Part shown: in pieces, positions 27,201-39,200 of the stretch
How positions within the stretch are numbered: position 1 is the first letter of the stretch
How the letters are laid out: every line of letters begins with the position of its first letter
Source: Erythrocercus mccallii
Lineage: Eukaryota > Chordata > Aves > Passeriformes > Dicruridae
DNA: 64,000 bases
Assembly: GCA_013397435.1 (NCBI GenBank)
Contig: VZRG01000536.1
Location: 280,560 to 344,559, forward strand
Direction: 5' to 3'
The notes under the pieces: model-generated
The model's input: only the letters and a program-made list of their open reading frames with translations
What the model was told of the DNA's origin: nothing
Database searches by the model: none
Translations under genes and position numbers: made by a program

Positions 27201-30200
27201 AAAAAATTCCTTTGATTTAGAGCTTTGGGGGCAGTTATTCCCTCATTATTTGAACCAAAGTAGCTCAGAAACTTAGGATGAAATACCAAAATGTAAGAGA
27301 TGTTCTGCATCATGCTGACCGGCCTGTTGAGATCACGGCAGTGTATCACACCCCTGCCAGGAATGCATGGAACTCCAGCAGAAGAGCGGTTTGGATTTGC
27401 TTGGGATTTTTGGTTGTGGCTTTTTTCCTCCCACTACTTCTATTGGAATGCTTCTTCTCCAGAGCCCTTGTGTTCTCATTATTTTAAATACTGCTTTATT
27501 CTCCACCCCAGTTACGTTTCTGTCCCATTTATACACATTCTCTTTGGGACCAAAAAACATAGGAATTTAATTAAAATACTTTTTCTCTTCTTTGAGGTTT
27601 GTTTCTTTGGAGTGGTCAGGCAGCTGTCTTAGCTCCTCTTCAGCATTCATCCAGGTAGTCTGGATCTTCTTACAGGATTCTAACAAATGACAGGCTCTTT
27701 ATTCTCCTTATCAGTTTGGTACTCTGGCCTACACATCTATTTTCAATTTATTGTTCTGGTGCATGGGTGAGCAGAACTGAATGTTTAACCAACTCAGCCT
27801 ACAACAGCTCATGTATTCCCCTGCCCCCACTGAAAGCCCCACGACAGATGAAATCTATGATTGCACTGGTCTTTTCCATTCTCCCTTTTCACTGGCATTG
27901 ATGCTTAGCTTGTACTCCAAGGTTTCTCAGCAACTCAGTCATTTCCAACCAAGGTGCTCCCAACCTGCTGCAGAAATGCTTGTTATTAATCCTTGAATGT
28001 ACATGCGACTCACATTTTTTCTGTTAAATATCACCAAGTTTTTGTTGTTACAGTTTTTGAAGGTGTTGAGTTTTTTCCAGCTGACCTTTGATTCCTTCTC
28101 CATGTTGACAATGACTCTTAGGAGTGTGCCACCACCAATTTTTTGTTTAAGCTGGTGACATTAGTGAGAATACTAAACAGTGTGCCCCTCTACTGACCTT
28201 TTAACTTCATTGGTAATCTCACCTGCCTTAATGCTTACAATTTAACATGCTGCACTCTTCTGTTCAGTCAACTCTTTCAATTTATACGCCATTCCCTGTC
28301 TCCATTTTCTTAGCTGTATTAATAATTTGTCCTATAGTATCATACCAAGTACTTGAGTCCAGAAGGATAAGATTCAATGCATTTCCTTTGTTCAGAGGAA
28401 TAGGTATTTGATAGCCATATAATGAAAGTAACACAGGATTTCTTTAGTCAACCTGTTTGTATTTTATCACATTTTTCATTTAATTCAACATCTTTAATTA
28501 CTTCCTTCACCCTCTCCAAATTTTGAATATTACCCAGGTCAAAGTAATGGACTCAGAGCTATGTAGATTACTGTCTCTCCTCTTGCATCGGGGTAGGATG
28601 AGCATGTACTCGTCCATAGACCCAACCTTCATTTCAACTGAATTCACTTTTCTAAAATCAGTTACCTCAGTTACACACCTACTTTTCATGTGTTCTTCCA
28701 TCTCATTTTGATCTGAATTTACTCATGTTCAAGCTGCATTCCAAAGTTGTTTTCTTTGGCCAGTGTTGTCTACCATTCCCATTGCTTGATTTTCTACTTT
28801 AGACTTACCTCTGTTGGATCAGTGCAGAAAAGTTTCATTTGATCCTTGCTGGCCACATCCCATTCTGTAATAGGAGTGTGTCTTTTACTGCCTTTATCAT
28901 GTACCACCAGCTACTAGTTTATGAATATATACAGCCTCTCTTTCCTTGCTTTCATCCTTCTGCCTTTGGATACTTTTGCTTCTCATTTACCCAGTGCTCT
29001 TCATTACATCACAGAGAGGCTAGAAACTACTACACTCATGCCTCTGCACAAATAGGACCATTCATCTGAGCACTTTATGCTTAAACCAGAGTGAATTATA
29101 CCTCAGCAGCATGATGAGGAACAACACAGAAAGATACCTAGGAGGCTCCTTCCCTTGCATGCAGTGTCTAAGGAATTGCAATTTCTTTGAAATGGCTTTG
29201 TGTGGATTGTAATTTCACTGGTAATATTTATGATGTTCAGAGATGTTGCTCTGTGTGTGCGTGCCTGTGTGAGTTCCAGTGCAACTGTAAAGCAGCAGCC
29301 ATCACATAAGCATCCTTTGATGGGTATGTGATTCTGCTTACTTGAAGTGTGTTCTTGCAGATCATACAGAAAACAGCGAAATTACTCAGTCTAGCAATGA
29401 CCACTGGCCAGACATTGAGCTCTTCAGCAAAATATCTTTTGACCTGAGTGTACATGACCCTAAGTACAGAAATATAAGTCCTGTATACACAGAACAACTC
29501 TCAAGAGTGAAACAAGGTAAGTAAAATGTAGATTTTTTTTAGAAATACTTTCCTACAGAGACTCAGTATTTATTAGTTCATTTGAACACAAGTTCATAAG
29601 AACTTTTAATCTTCAAAATTAAATGGAAAAAAATAATTGATGTATTTTTTACAGTTCTTACCAGGATCACAATCTCTGGTTTTTAATGCTCCTAAAATTT
29701 CTGTTACTTCTTTTCTTTGAGCACAGAAACAAGCAAAGAAACAAAATCAGAGGAACCTAAGAAAAGGGAGACCGTGTCCATGATGCTGACTAAATATGCA
29801 GCTTACAACACCTTCCATCACTGTGAGCAGTGCCATCAGTATATGGACATTAATCCTGCTGCACAGGTTGGTGTCAAGGTCTAAGGGTGAACTGCAACCT
29901 TGCTTTTTTATTGTGGTCTCTCCAGGCAAACTGCTCTCATCTCAGGACTCATGCTTTCACCTTCCCTGAGATGGAATTGTTTAATTCTTCCAGTCTCAGG
30001 GGAGATATTGAGCTACAGACCACAAGCATCAACTGTGTCTGCCATGTTCTGAATGAGCAGTTTTCCTCTGCAGCTGCCTCTGGCAGAGGGTGAATATTGT
30101 GATTAGTTTTCTCAAGCCAAAGCATTATTCAGCCTGCCCAGAGGGTTTGCAGTGTCTCACGGGGGAAGACTGTAAAAATTAAGAGAAATGCTTGTCTAAC

Positions 30201-33200
30201 CTAAATGCCAGCCATCCACACCTGTGATGGGAGATAGCAAGGCCTACTTCTTCCTCGCTTTGTATGTAATGTGCATCCTTCTCACCAGCAGCTTATGAGC
30301 CACTGGACAGAAATGAACATTTTAATCTGTTCAGTTAAAAAACCTTTAGTTTCTAAAGCAAACATTTATGCTCACAGAAGACTGGGAAGTAAGATTATTC
30401 CTGGTTAATAGCTCACACATTATTTCTTAACCATCAGCAGCAGTTTACCTGGAAGTTTCTTATCTCAATTCATTCCTTCTTTGCTCGCTAATGTTTTCCA
30501 ACATCTTGCTATTAAGATATGGCAGCGTAGACACCCTCACCTGGCAGTGCACAATGCCAGTTCCTTCAGACCAGCACCAGCAGATCTGATCTAAACCTCA
30601 TGCTTCATTAAGTCCATTGACAGAAGCAAATCGTCCCCAAGGACATTTTACAATCCCCTCCACTCATCTTTGTGCATGTGGTTAAACATAACTAGTACTA
30701 ATAAATATAAACATCTACTTGTATGTGCCAGTGTGAGCTGTGTGCATAGAATTAAGATAATTAAGCTCAGGGAAATTACACTTTCAAACAGGAGTCATTA
30801 GATAGCAAACATTATGAAGGGAGAGAGATAATGCTTAAATGCTTTAACAGAACCTAAATAAAGTCTCTTGCATTTTCCATCTTAGGCTAATTATTTCAAT
30901 TTTTAGCAAAGATTATAGAAAGCTCATTGGTAAGAGTAAGTGATTTGACTTTGAAGTAAGACAGATGCTTTTGTAGGATGAAATCGATCAGCTGTGTAGG
31001 CATTTGTATACACTTACATTGTTCAGCAAAGTGCTGTGCAAACTTAAGCTCACCCAAATTCTTCATAGCCTTGTTAATGGTGTGGTCTGCTTTGGTCACA
31101 CAACTACTTAGGAAAGTATTGCCACAGGAAAATACTATACTGATACCAGTACAGTAGTGCTCCTGCTGAGGTGTCTGAATGACAGTGCATGCTGCTGTGG
31201 AGGCACCCCCACGTGCTGCACTGCTCTTTGAATCTTCTGGGGAAATTGATTTGGACAGGTTTTTTTTCCTAGTATGTATGCATGTGTGTGTTTGTGTATA
31301 TTTGACTTCTCTTTGTAAATATTGATAAATAATTCCTAGCTGAAATGGACTTCAGAAGAGTCCAGTCTGGCCAAAAGACCATTACTAGTGCAGAAAGCTG
31401 ATTCCTTTAATGGCAAAGCCTAAATAATGTACCTTATTGTGAGGAAAATGATTACTGAAAGAGAGTGGTTTGGATGTTCTTCTCTCCTGGCTTCCAATAC
31501 TGTGACTGTAAGAACTCCTCCTTACATACTCCTTATGCCTTACATTACCTGCTTGGAAATCTCTTTTTGCTGCTTGTTTGTATTCAGGTGTCTGACTCCA
31601 CTCTGCATGCATTCACGTTTTCATCCTCGATGCTGGGAGAAGAGGTTCAGCTGCATTTTATAATCCCCAAGTCCAAAGAGAACCATTTTGTCTTCAGCAA
31701 ACAGGGAAAACATCTCGAAAGCATGCGACTCCCACTGGTTTCTGACAAGGTGCGTGTGGCTCTTACCCATCTGCTACATGCAGTCAGCTTGACATACATA
31801 TGCAAATTAACAGGGGGAGGCTTTTTCTGTTGTCTTTTTGTTTTAAAGTCCTTTGTGTAAATCTTGCCAGATTGTCCTTAGAATGGGTTTTTTGAGGGCA
31901 AACATCCTTTTTTCTGTTCCTAGCGCCCAGTTCATATGTGTTGCAATAATCAGTGATCTTAAAACCTAGTATAAAAAATAAACAAATAGAAGTCCCTATC
32001 AGGAATAAAGTGGTTTTTTACCTAATGATGCCAAAATATCTTGTGTTCCAGCAGAATTTGAATGCAGTCAAGAGTCCTATTTTCACCCCATCGAGTGGAC
32101 GTCATGAACATGGACTCTTGAACCTATACCATGCCATGGAAGGCATCAGCCACCTGCACCTCCTGGTAGTCAAGGAGTATGAAATGCCACTTTACCGAAA
32201 ATACTGGCCCAACCACATCATGCTTGTCCTGCCAGGCATGTTCAACAATGCTGGAGTAGGTAAGAGACACCATCAGTGCATTGCTCTAAGGTGTCAAAAT
32301 CTACGTTGGAAAATGTTGGATGCTACGTTGGATGCTGTTGCAGGAAACATTGTGGCAGCTCCTCACATACCTGCTGTGATAATAGCAGTGATGTCTGTAC
32401 AAAAATGTGGAAGAACTGCTGTCAGGGCATGGAATATATGTTTGCATGGATCACTGCCTTCTCAGCTTAAAGTCTGATGTTTTATGGGCCATATTCCTTC
32501 ATTTTACTCAATCCTGCTGTATAAACATTCATTCTAGATGTTTTACACATACTCAGATTGCAAGGTTTTAGCTAGCAGAAGGTAAATATTAACTGCAGCT
32601 GAACACTAGGGGCTTGAACTTTGAAATTTGTTTTCATGGATGCTGAGTTTATTCTGCAAGAAGTTTTAAGTAGCTTTGGTTTTAGAATCTTAGACCCTTC
32701 TTGGTTCAAGTTACTTCATTAATGCCCACAAAGTTGTGTTCTGCAGAGTGTCTTAAAGCATCCAGTCTTCTTGGAATCTGCCTTTTAGATTTAATCACAC
32801 TGAAAACGAGACATACAGATTTGTTTTTAAACTAAGATGTTACGAGCACTAAGTTCAAAAAGGGTAATGACTGCAGATGTTCGTGTTACCTTTCTCTGGA
32901 AAGAGTGATGAAGTCTAATAAAGATTTCTGTACATCCTCCTTCTGGTATTTCCTCAGGTGCTGCCAGGTTTCTTATTAAGGAACTTTCCTACCACAACCT
33001 AGAACTGGAACGAAACCGCTTGGAGGAGCTGGGAGTAAAGCGCCAGTGCGTGTGGCCATTCATCGTGGTCATGGATGACTCCTGTGTCCTGTGGAACATG
33101 CACAGCCTCCACGAGCAGTCCAGGTTGGTACCCACCCACACTGGAACCTTGCACTGATCCAGCACTGACAGCAGCACATCTGTGACCGAGGGTCATCTCC

Positions 33201-36200
33201 AACATCTGGCAGGGTGCTCAGAGCAGTAGGAAGGCCGTATGTTAGTCTTGTTGACCACCAACATTCAACCACCGGCTGTTGAACCCTTCCACATGACTGT
33301 GCCCTTACATCTGTGTCAGTACCACCAACAGACCTCTGCTTGTGGTTGTTCTTTGCCTAGAGCCACTCTTGTTTCTAGCGACTGTTTGAGTGATTTTTCA
33401 ATATGTTACTTTGTTTTGATTTGATTTATGTTTCTCAGAGCAAACAGTTTATTTAGGGAACTTAGAAGGCATTAAGCTCTTGACCTTCTCAGTGCCTACA
33501 CTGTCCAGTACAGAAAAAATAACATCCCAAAAATTATGTGTAAGGTGACTTCTTTTCCCTTCCTAAATTGCTGTGTAAGAACTTAATCTGCTGAAAGGCT
33601 AATTTTCTGAATGGCTGCATTGATGGGGTAAAGTTGCCTGTTGCATAAAAAAATCTTCATTTATGTGTATATTTTTACAGCATCTGGAGTAAACATTCTC
33701 AGTTGTCAATGGATTTTTTTTGGTCCTTTTTATACCCACATATGTATATATATGCAATGTATGTAATATAAAAATCATAAAATATGTTGTATGTTGTGTA
33801 TGATCATGTTTTGCAGCCAGTCCCTGGACCCTGGGGGTTTCAGCAAGAATGTGTCTTTGAAAAGCGTCCTCCAACACATTGAAGCCACCCCCAAAATAGT
33901 TCATTATGCAATACTGGGTGTTCAGAAATGGAACAGCAGGCTGAACACTAGGAAATCAAAGGCTCCCTTCTCCAGGTGCCATGTGCGTGATTTTATACTG
34001 CTCAACATAGACCTGACCCAGAATGTGCAATATGATCTAAACAGGTAGGCAGTACATATATATCTGTGGAAAAATAGCATATTGACTTTCTAAGAACCTT
34101 GTCACAATGTTTCTGAATGCTGTTGAGATAAACAGAAAGATCCTGCCTTAGGTAATGAGTGCACAATCACAAAAATAAAACACTCTGTGATATACGTTTC
34201 ATTTGAATGAGTAAGGCATCAAAATAAACCTGCCATAAGCCAAGAAAACCTGGGGAAGACAGATCAAGGGCAGGGAATGGTTTCAGAGGACTGAAAATAT
34301 GAGGAAAGAGGAAACTTCAGGAGAAAAAATAATTGGTACACCAAAAGTACAAGAAAAAGTACAAAATGGCATCAGTTACAGGAAGAATGAAGAGCTTCCA
34401 GAGTGCTTAGGAGGAGGGATTCCTTGTATTTCCTTGAGAGATAGCTGTTCTCCCTGTTGCCACTTGAGTTTGCAAGGAGAACAGACAAAAAAATTACTTT
34501 CTACTATTCCCTTCCTTTCCTCCCCTCCTCCTCATCTAACTTCATCCTAAAGCATTTGCAATAAAGCACCCATATCATGGGCCTTTATTGCTACCTCTCA
34601 TCACAGATTGAAGAAATACCCAATTCTTCCTCTTCTCAGACAAGTGAGTTCCAAATAAACCCTGTCTCTGCTGGCCCTAAATGGCCCTGGGGCCTCTCAC
34701 CTTGGGCTCCTGCTGCTGTTTTCAGAGGTCCTGTGTGTTTCAGTGATGAATTGTTGCCTGTCAGTGCAAGCCGGTGTGACTTCAGGTGTTCTTGATTTCA
34801 CATTCTGTGTCAGGTTGAATCATGAGGTGGGAGTCAGCCCACAGAAGTGAACAATGAATAGTGGAGGACTAAGTTACTTCCCAGCAGCTTTTTCTCCCAT
34901 AGCCAAGTATTTGTTAAAGCCATACCTTCCCCCTCCTTCCAGTTTATGGAGAAATATGTCATATGGAACTGGCTTGTTCAGAAGTGGAGGTTGGTCACTG
35001 CAGAGCTTCTGTCAAGTCCAAAATATGTAATACAAAAACCCCAAACATGGAAAGAACTAAAAAAAGAAAAAAAGTAAAGGGTGGGGAGGAAGTGATTGAT
35101 GCCAGTATGTGATGAGCATGAGAGTGCAAGCCAGATTTGGTGTGGGGAAGAAGCACATAGGCACTGAAAAGTGAAGACTGGTTTGGGTTTAGGGTGACCA
35201 GCACCTGCTTTCGTCGACCAGGAGCACATTGAAGGAATGAGTCTTCAGAGCTCTGCAGAAAATTTGTAGTGGTACCATATCAGATGATCTCCAAAAATCT
35301 CTGCTGAGCCCATACTGGTGCATTTCATCAGGGGGTGTGTGAATGCTTGTGCCCAGCAGCCACACACCTGGTTTTGTGATCTTGTGTTTAATGTCCAGGT
35401 ATTTCTGTGAAGATGTGGATTTTAATCTGCGGACCAACAGCAGTGGCCTCCTCATCTGCCGCTTCAACAACTTCAGTGTCATGAAGAAACATATTCAGGT
35501 TGGAGGACAAAAGGACTTCATTGTTAAGCCAAAAATCATGGTAAGTCTGGAAGTATGCTCTATTGTATTTTAGGGGTACTTCAGGTGTTTTCCGTAGAAA
35601 TAATGAATTCTCTAGTTCTTTAGATTTACTTTGTGCTTATTTGATATCTGACATACATGGCTTAATCCATGGTAGAGTTGCCACATCAAAAATAGAAAAT
35701 GAGAAACATTTTGTTATTTATAAATTACTAAAAAAAATCTTCCTAATCTATTAGAAGATGTACTGAGATTGGGAAGAGTTTGATCTAGCTTTTCAGTGGT
35801 ATCTCTGATGGAGAAAGAATTTGCAGGCTCTGATTCAAAACAGCCAAGTTGTACCAGATTCTGTTTTAAAAATGTTAGCACAGCCACAAATTTCTGGTGT
35901 TTGCTGATTTGTGGTGACTTTCAGTCCTTGCACTTCCTAACAAGAAGAGGGCTGAGGAAAGGCTCTGAAAACTGCAACCTTCTGAAATCCGCCCAGGAAA
36001 TCAAAATACCAATTATTTTACACAGAGTATGTTACACCTATGCCAGCTTTAAATGGAGGTGTATTTCAAAGGATTGTCTTTAATCTAGGAATCTTACTGT
36101 TTGTGTTCCTGGTGGTTTTGAACACATCCCACACCCTCTTCCTTTTAAAAAATCCCTTCCCACTTCACAACTTAACTGCCTAAACTCTGGGTTTGAGTAT

Positions 36201-39200
36201 TTTTGAAGATCGTTTTCTGATTTTCCTTTTCTTGTGGTTGCAGTGGAATCTGTAGTGATGGACTGGCCTATGAGAAAACTCCATAGAAAGCACTTTTTAT
36301 GGATGACTCCACACAAGGAGTATGTAATTTCATATAATGCCCAGGAGTAAGGCAGGATGAAGGCCACTGTGACAGTTTGAACTCCCTATTTTATGTCTCT
36401 TCTTTAGGCAAGCAGATATCCACAGAAGTGTGTAGCAAGCACAGAGCAGGCAATTAATTTATTTCTGTGCTTTGGTGCTATGTGAAAATCAAATTGGGAG
36501 TTTTGATCCTTTGTTCCTCTTCTCTCTTTTCCTGCTGTGTCACGGCAATCCCTTCCCCAGCTAGAGGAACTCCAGCAGAGCAAATACATGGAGTAGATGG
36601 GTTAAAAGGGGTTCCCCTTGGTTTTACTACAGGTCTCAGACAGCGTGGCACCAATAATGCCTCTTCAGTACGTCTGTGCCCCTGATAGCGAGCACACATT
36701 GTTGGCAGCCCCATCTCAGTTCCTCCTGGAGAAATTCCTTCAACACGCAACCTACAAACTCTTCCCCAAGGCCATTCATAACTTCAAGAACCCAGTACTG
36801 GCCATTGACTGCTACCTGAACATCGGGCTCGAGGTACAAAAGATTTGCAGGGGTGATGGGGACAAGGAAATGGAAATTTTTACTTCAGTATCTTTGTTGT
36901 GTTGAAATGCCCTTCTTCAGCATCAAGGGTAACATTTTAAGGCTTTGGTCTCAAACAGATACTGCTGCTGGAAGTAAAGGACCAATCCACTGGAGGAGCT
37001 GGTGGTGAAGCCTTCAGCTGGCTGGTGTGGGTAGAGACCAGAGGTCTGTGATGGATTCATGTGACTGCTGAACTGTGCCAGGTCCTGCACTGCGGTCCAA
37101 CAACTCAATGCAGTGCTATAGGCTTGGGGAAGAGTGGCTGGGAAGCCACACAAAGGAAAAGGACCTGGGGGGTGCAGCTGAACATGAGCCAGAGTGTGCC
37201 CAGGTGGCCAAGAAAGCCAATAATATCCTGGCCTGGATCAGCAATAGCGTGGCCAGCAGGACTAGGGAGGGGATCATTCCCTTGTACTTGGCACTAGGGA
37301 GGTCAAACCTCAAATCCTGCATTCAGGTTTGGGCCCCTTAATTCAGGAAGGACATTGAGGTGCTGGAGCACATTCAGAGAAGGGCAATGGAGCTGGTAAA
37401 GGATCTGGAGCACGTCTGATGAGAAGCAGCTGAGGGTGCTGGGGTTGTTTAGCTTGGAGAAAAGGAGATTCAGGAGAGACTTACCACTCTCTACAACCAT
37501 CTGAAAGGAGGCTGTAGCCAGGTGGGAGTCAGCCTCTTCTGCCAGGTAACTAATGATGGGACCAGGGGAAACAACCTCAAGTTGTGCCAGGGGAGGTTTA
37601 GATTGGATATTGAGAAAAATTTCTCCATGGAAAGGTTTGTCAAGCACTGGAACAGGCTGCCCAGAGTAGTAGTGGGTCACTGTTCCAGGAGGTAATGAAA
37701 AAATATGTAGATGTACTTGGCACATGGCAACATGGTTTAGTGGTGAACTTGGTAAGGGTTGGGTTAACAGTTGGAGTCAGTGATCTTGGATCTCACTGAT
37801 CCATTATAACAGTGGGATCTCGATGAGCGTAACTTAAACAATTCCATGATTTGCAAAGGAATTGGGCATGTCTGTCTGAAATAATATTTCATACAAAACA
37901 AAAACCTGAAAGTGATGCCATTCTTGACAAAACCTGGTATTCACCTTTTGATGCTTCTTTTTATGAACCTGGATTTCAAGGAAATTAGATTTTTGAAAAT
38001 ATGTTCTAGATGTCTGTAAGTGGGGAGAATTTTTGAGCCCAATGGTCAGTTTGAACTGGGTCTGGAGAAGGGTCAATATCTAACAGCGGTATTACAGACA
38101 AATTTTATGGAGGTAAGACAGAAGAGACACCCGCTGATATATAACAGCCATCACAGCACTGAGACACGAGAGTGCTTGGAACCACAAGCATAAGCATTTC
38201 CCCTACTTATGGAATTGCTTACTTTGTATAAGCAGGTAATTCATGGAGGAAAAAAAAATGAAACTGAATTACAGAGAGTCCTGAAATAATGTGTTGCAGA
38301 CTCAGTGACCAAATCTGAATCTAGAAGTTTGTTCTGTGTGTTACTTCTTCAGGAAAGTTTGCTCAGTACTGCAATCTTACCGGATTGGATTTTTATCAGA
38401 GCACCAGCTGACTTGCCTGTTATCAATAAGTTGTATTCCATTCCATGTAAGTCATCCTTAGACATTTCTGAGAAAGCATTTCTTTGCCCCTTGTGTTTCA
38501 GGTGGCCATATGCTACATTAGCTCTCGCCCACACTCAGTCAATGTCAACTGTGAAGGGGTGTTCTTCAGTGGACTTCTGCTCTATCTCTGCGACTCCTTC
38601 GTCGGAGCAGACCTCCTCAAGCGGTTCAGGTTTCTCAAAGGTAATCTTATCTGCTGGGCATCCTGGGTGCCTCCCACCAACCAATAATAGTATGGAGGAA
38701 AAGGGAAAGGCAGAGGAATAAACAGCTTGATTAAACAGCTCCACTATTTTCAGTTTGTTTTTGGCACTGCTTTCCAAAGAAATAGATGGAGTGGTTTTTG
38801 AGGGGGTGTATCAAACTTCTGTTGCTGTTGGCAGATAATTGAACCTTAGGTGAGCGTTGATAAATGACATTAATTAAGTTATTTTGAAGTGACATCAGCA
38901 AGGACTGTGGAAATCAGGCAGTGAATTGTGCAGTCAGCGACTTGAGAATTGTGAGCATAGATATTACTGATGAGGGTGGGAAATTCTGCTCTGGCGATCA
39001 GTTTATAATGGCAAATCTTCAGTTCTGTAAATAAGGACAGCTCTTAGCTGGAGGATGATTTGGTATGCTCCACCAGAACTTGATAAACCTCATAAAAATC
39101 TTTCTTTCTGTCTTTATACTGACAGTTAGCAAATTGCCAGAGGAATTCAGAAATGGTGACGTGTGTAGCAGAGCTCCAGTGCAGTTGTGGTGGCACAGCT

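Larger units (their letters stand above)
25955..32957 (+). other. GREB1L introns between exons 15 and 21
   Basis: The intron at 26507-29360 holds the ancient CR1. The intron at 29867-31587 holds no repeat but contains a stretch (30,700-31,110) with several TAAT/ATTA cores that might be a conserved noncoding element. The other introns are short and plain. Confidence 0.5.

Noticed and set aside
31953..32477. A 174-codon single-exon gene
   Set aside because: Its core is GREB1L exon 20 and both ends are intron read-through.
37303..37725. 140-codon minus-strand ORF
   Set aside because: Antisense shadow of the plus-strand CR1.
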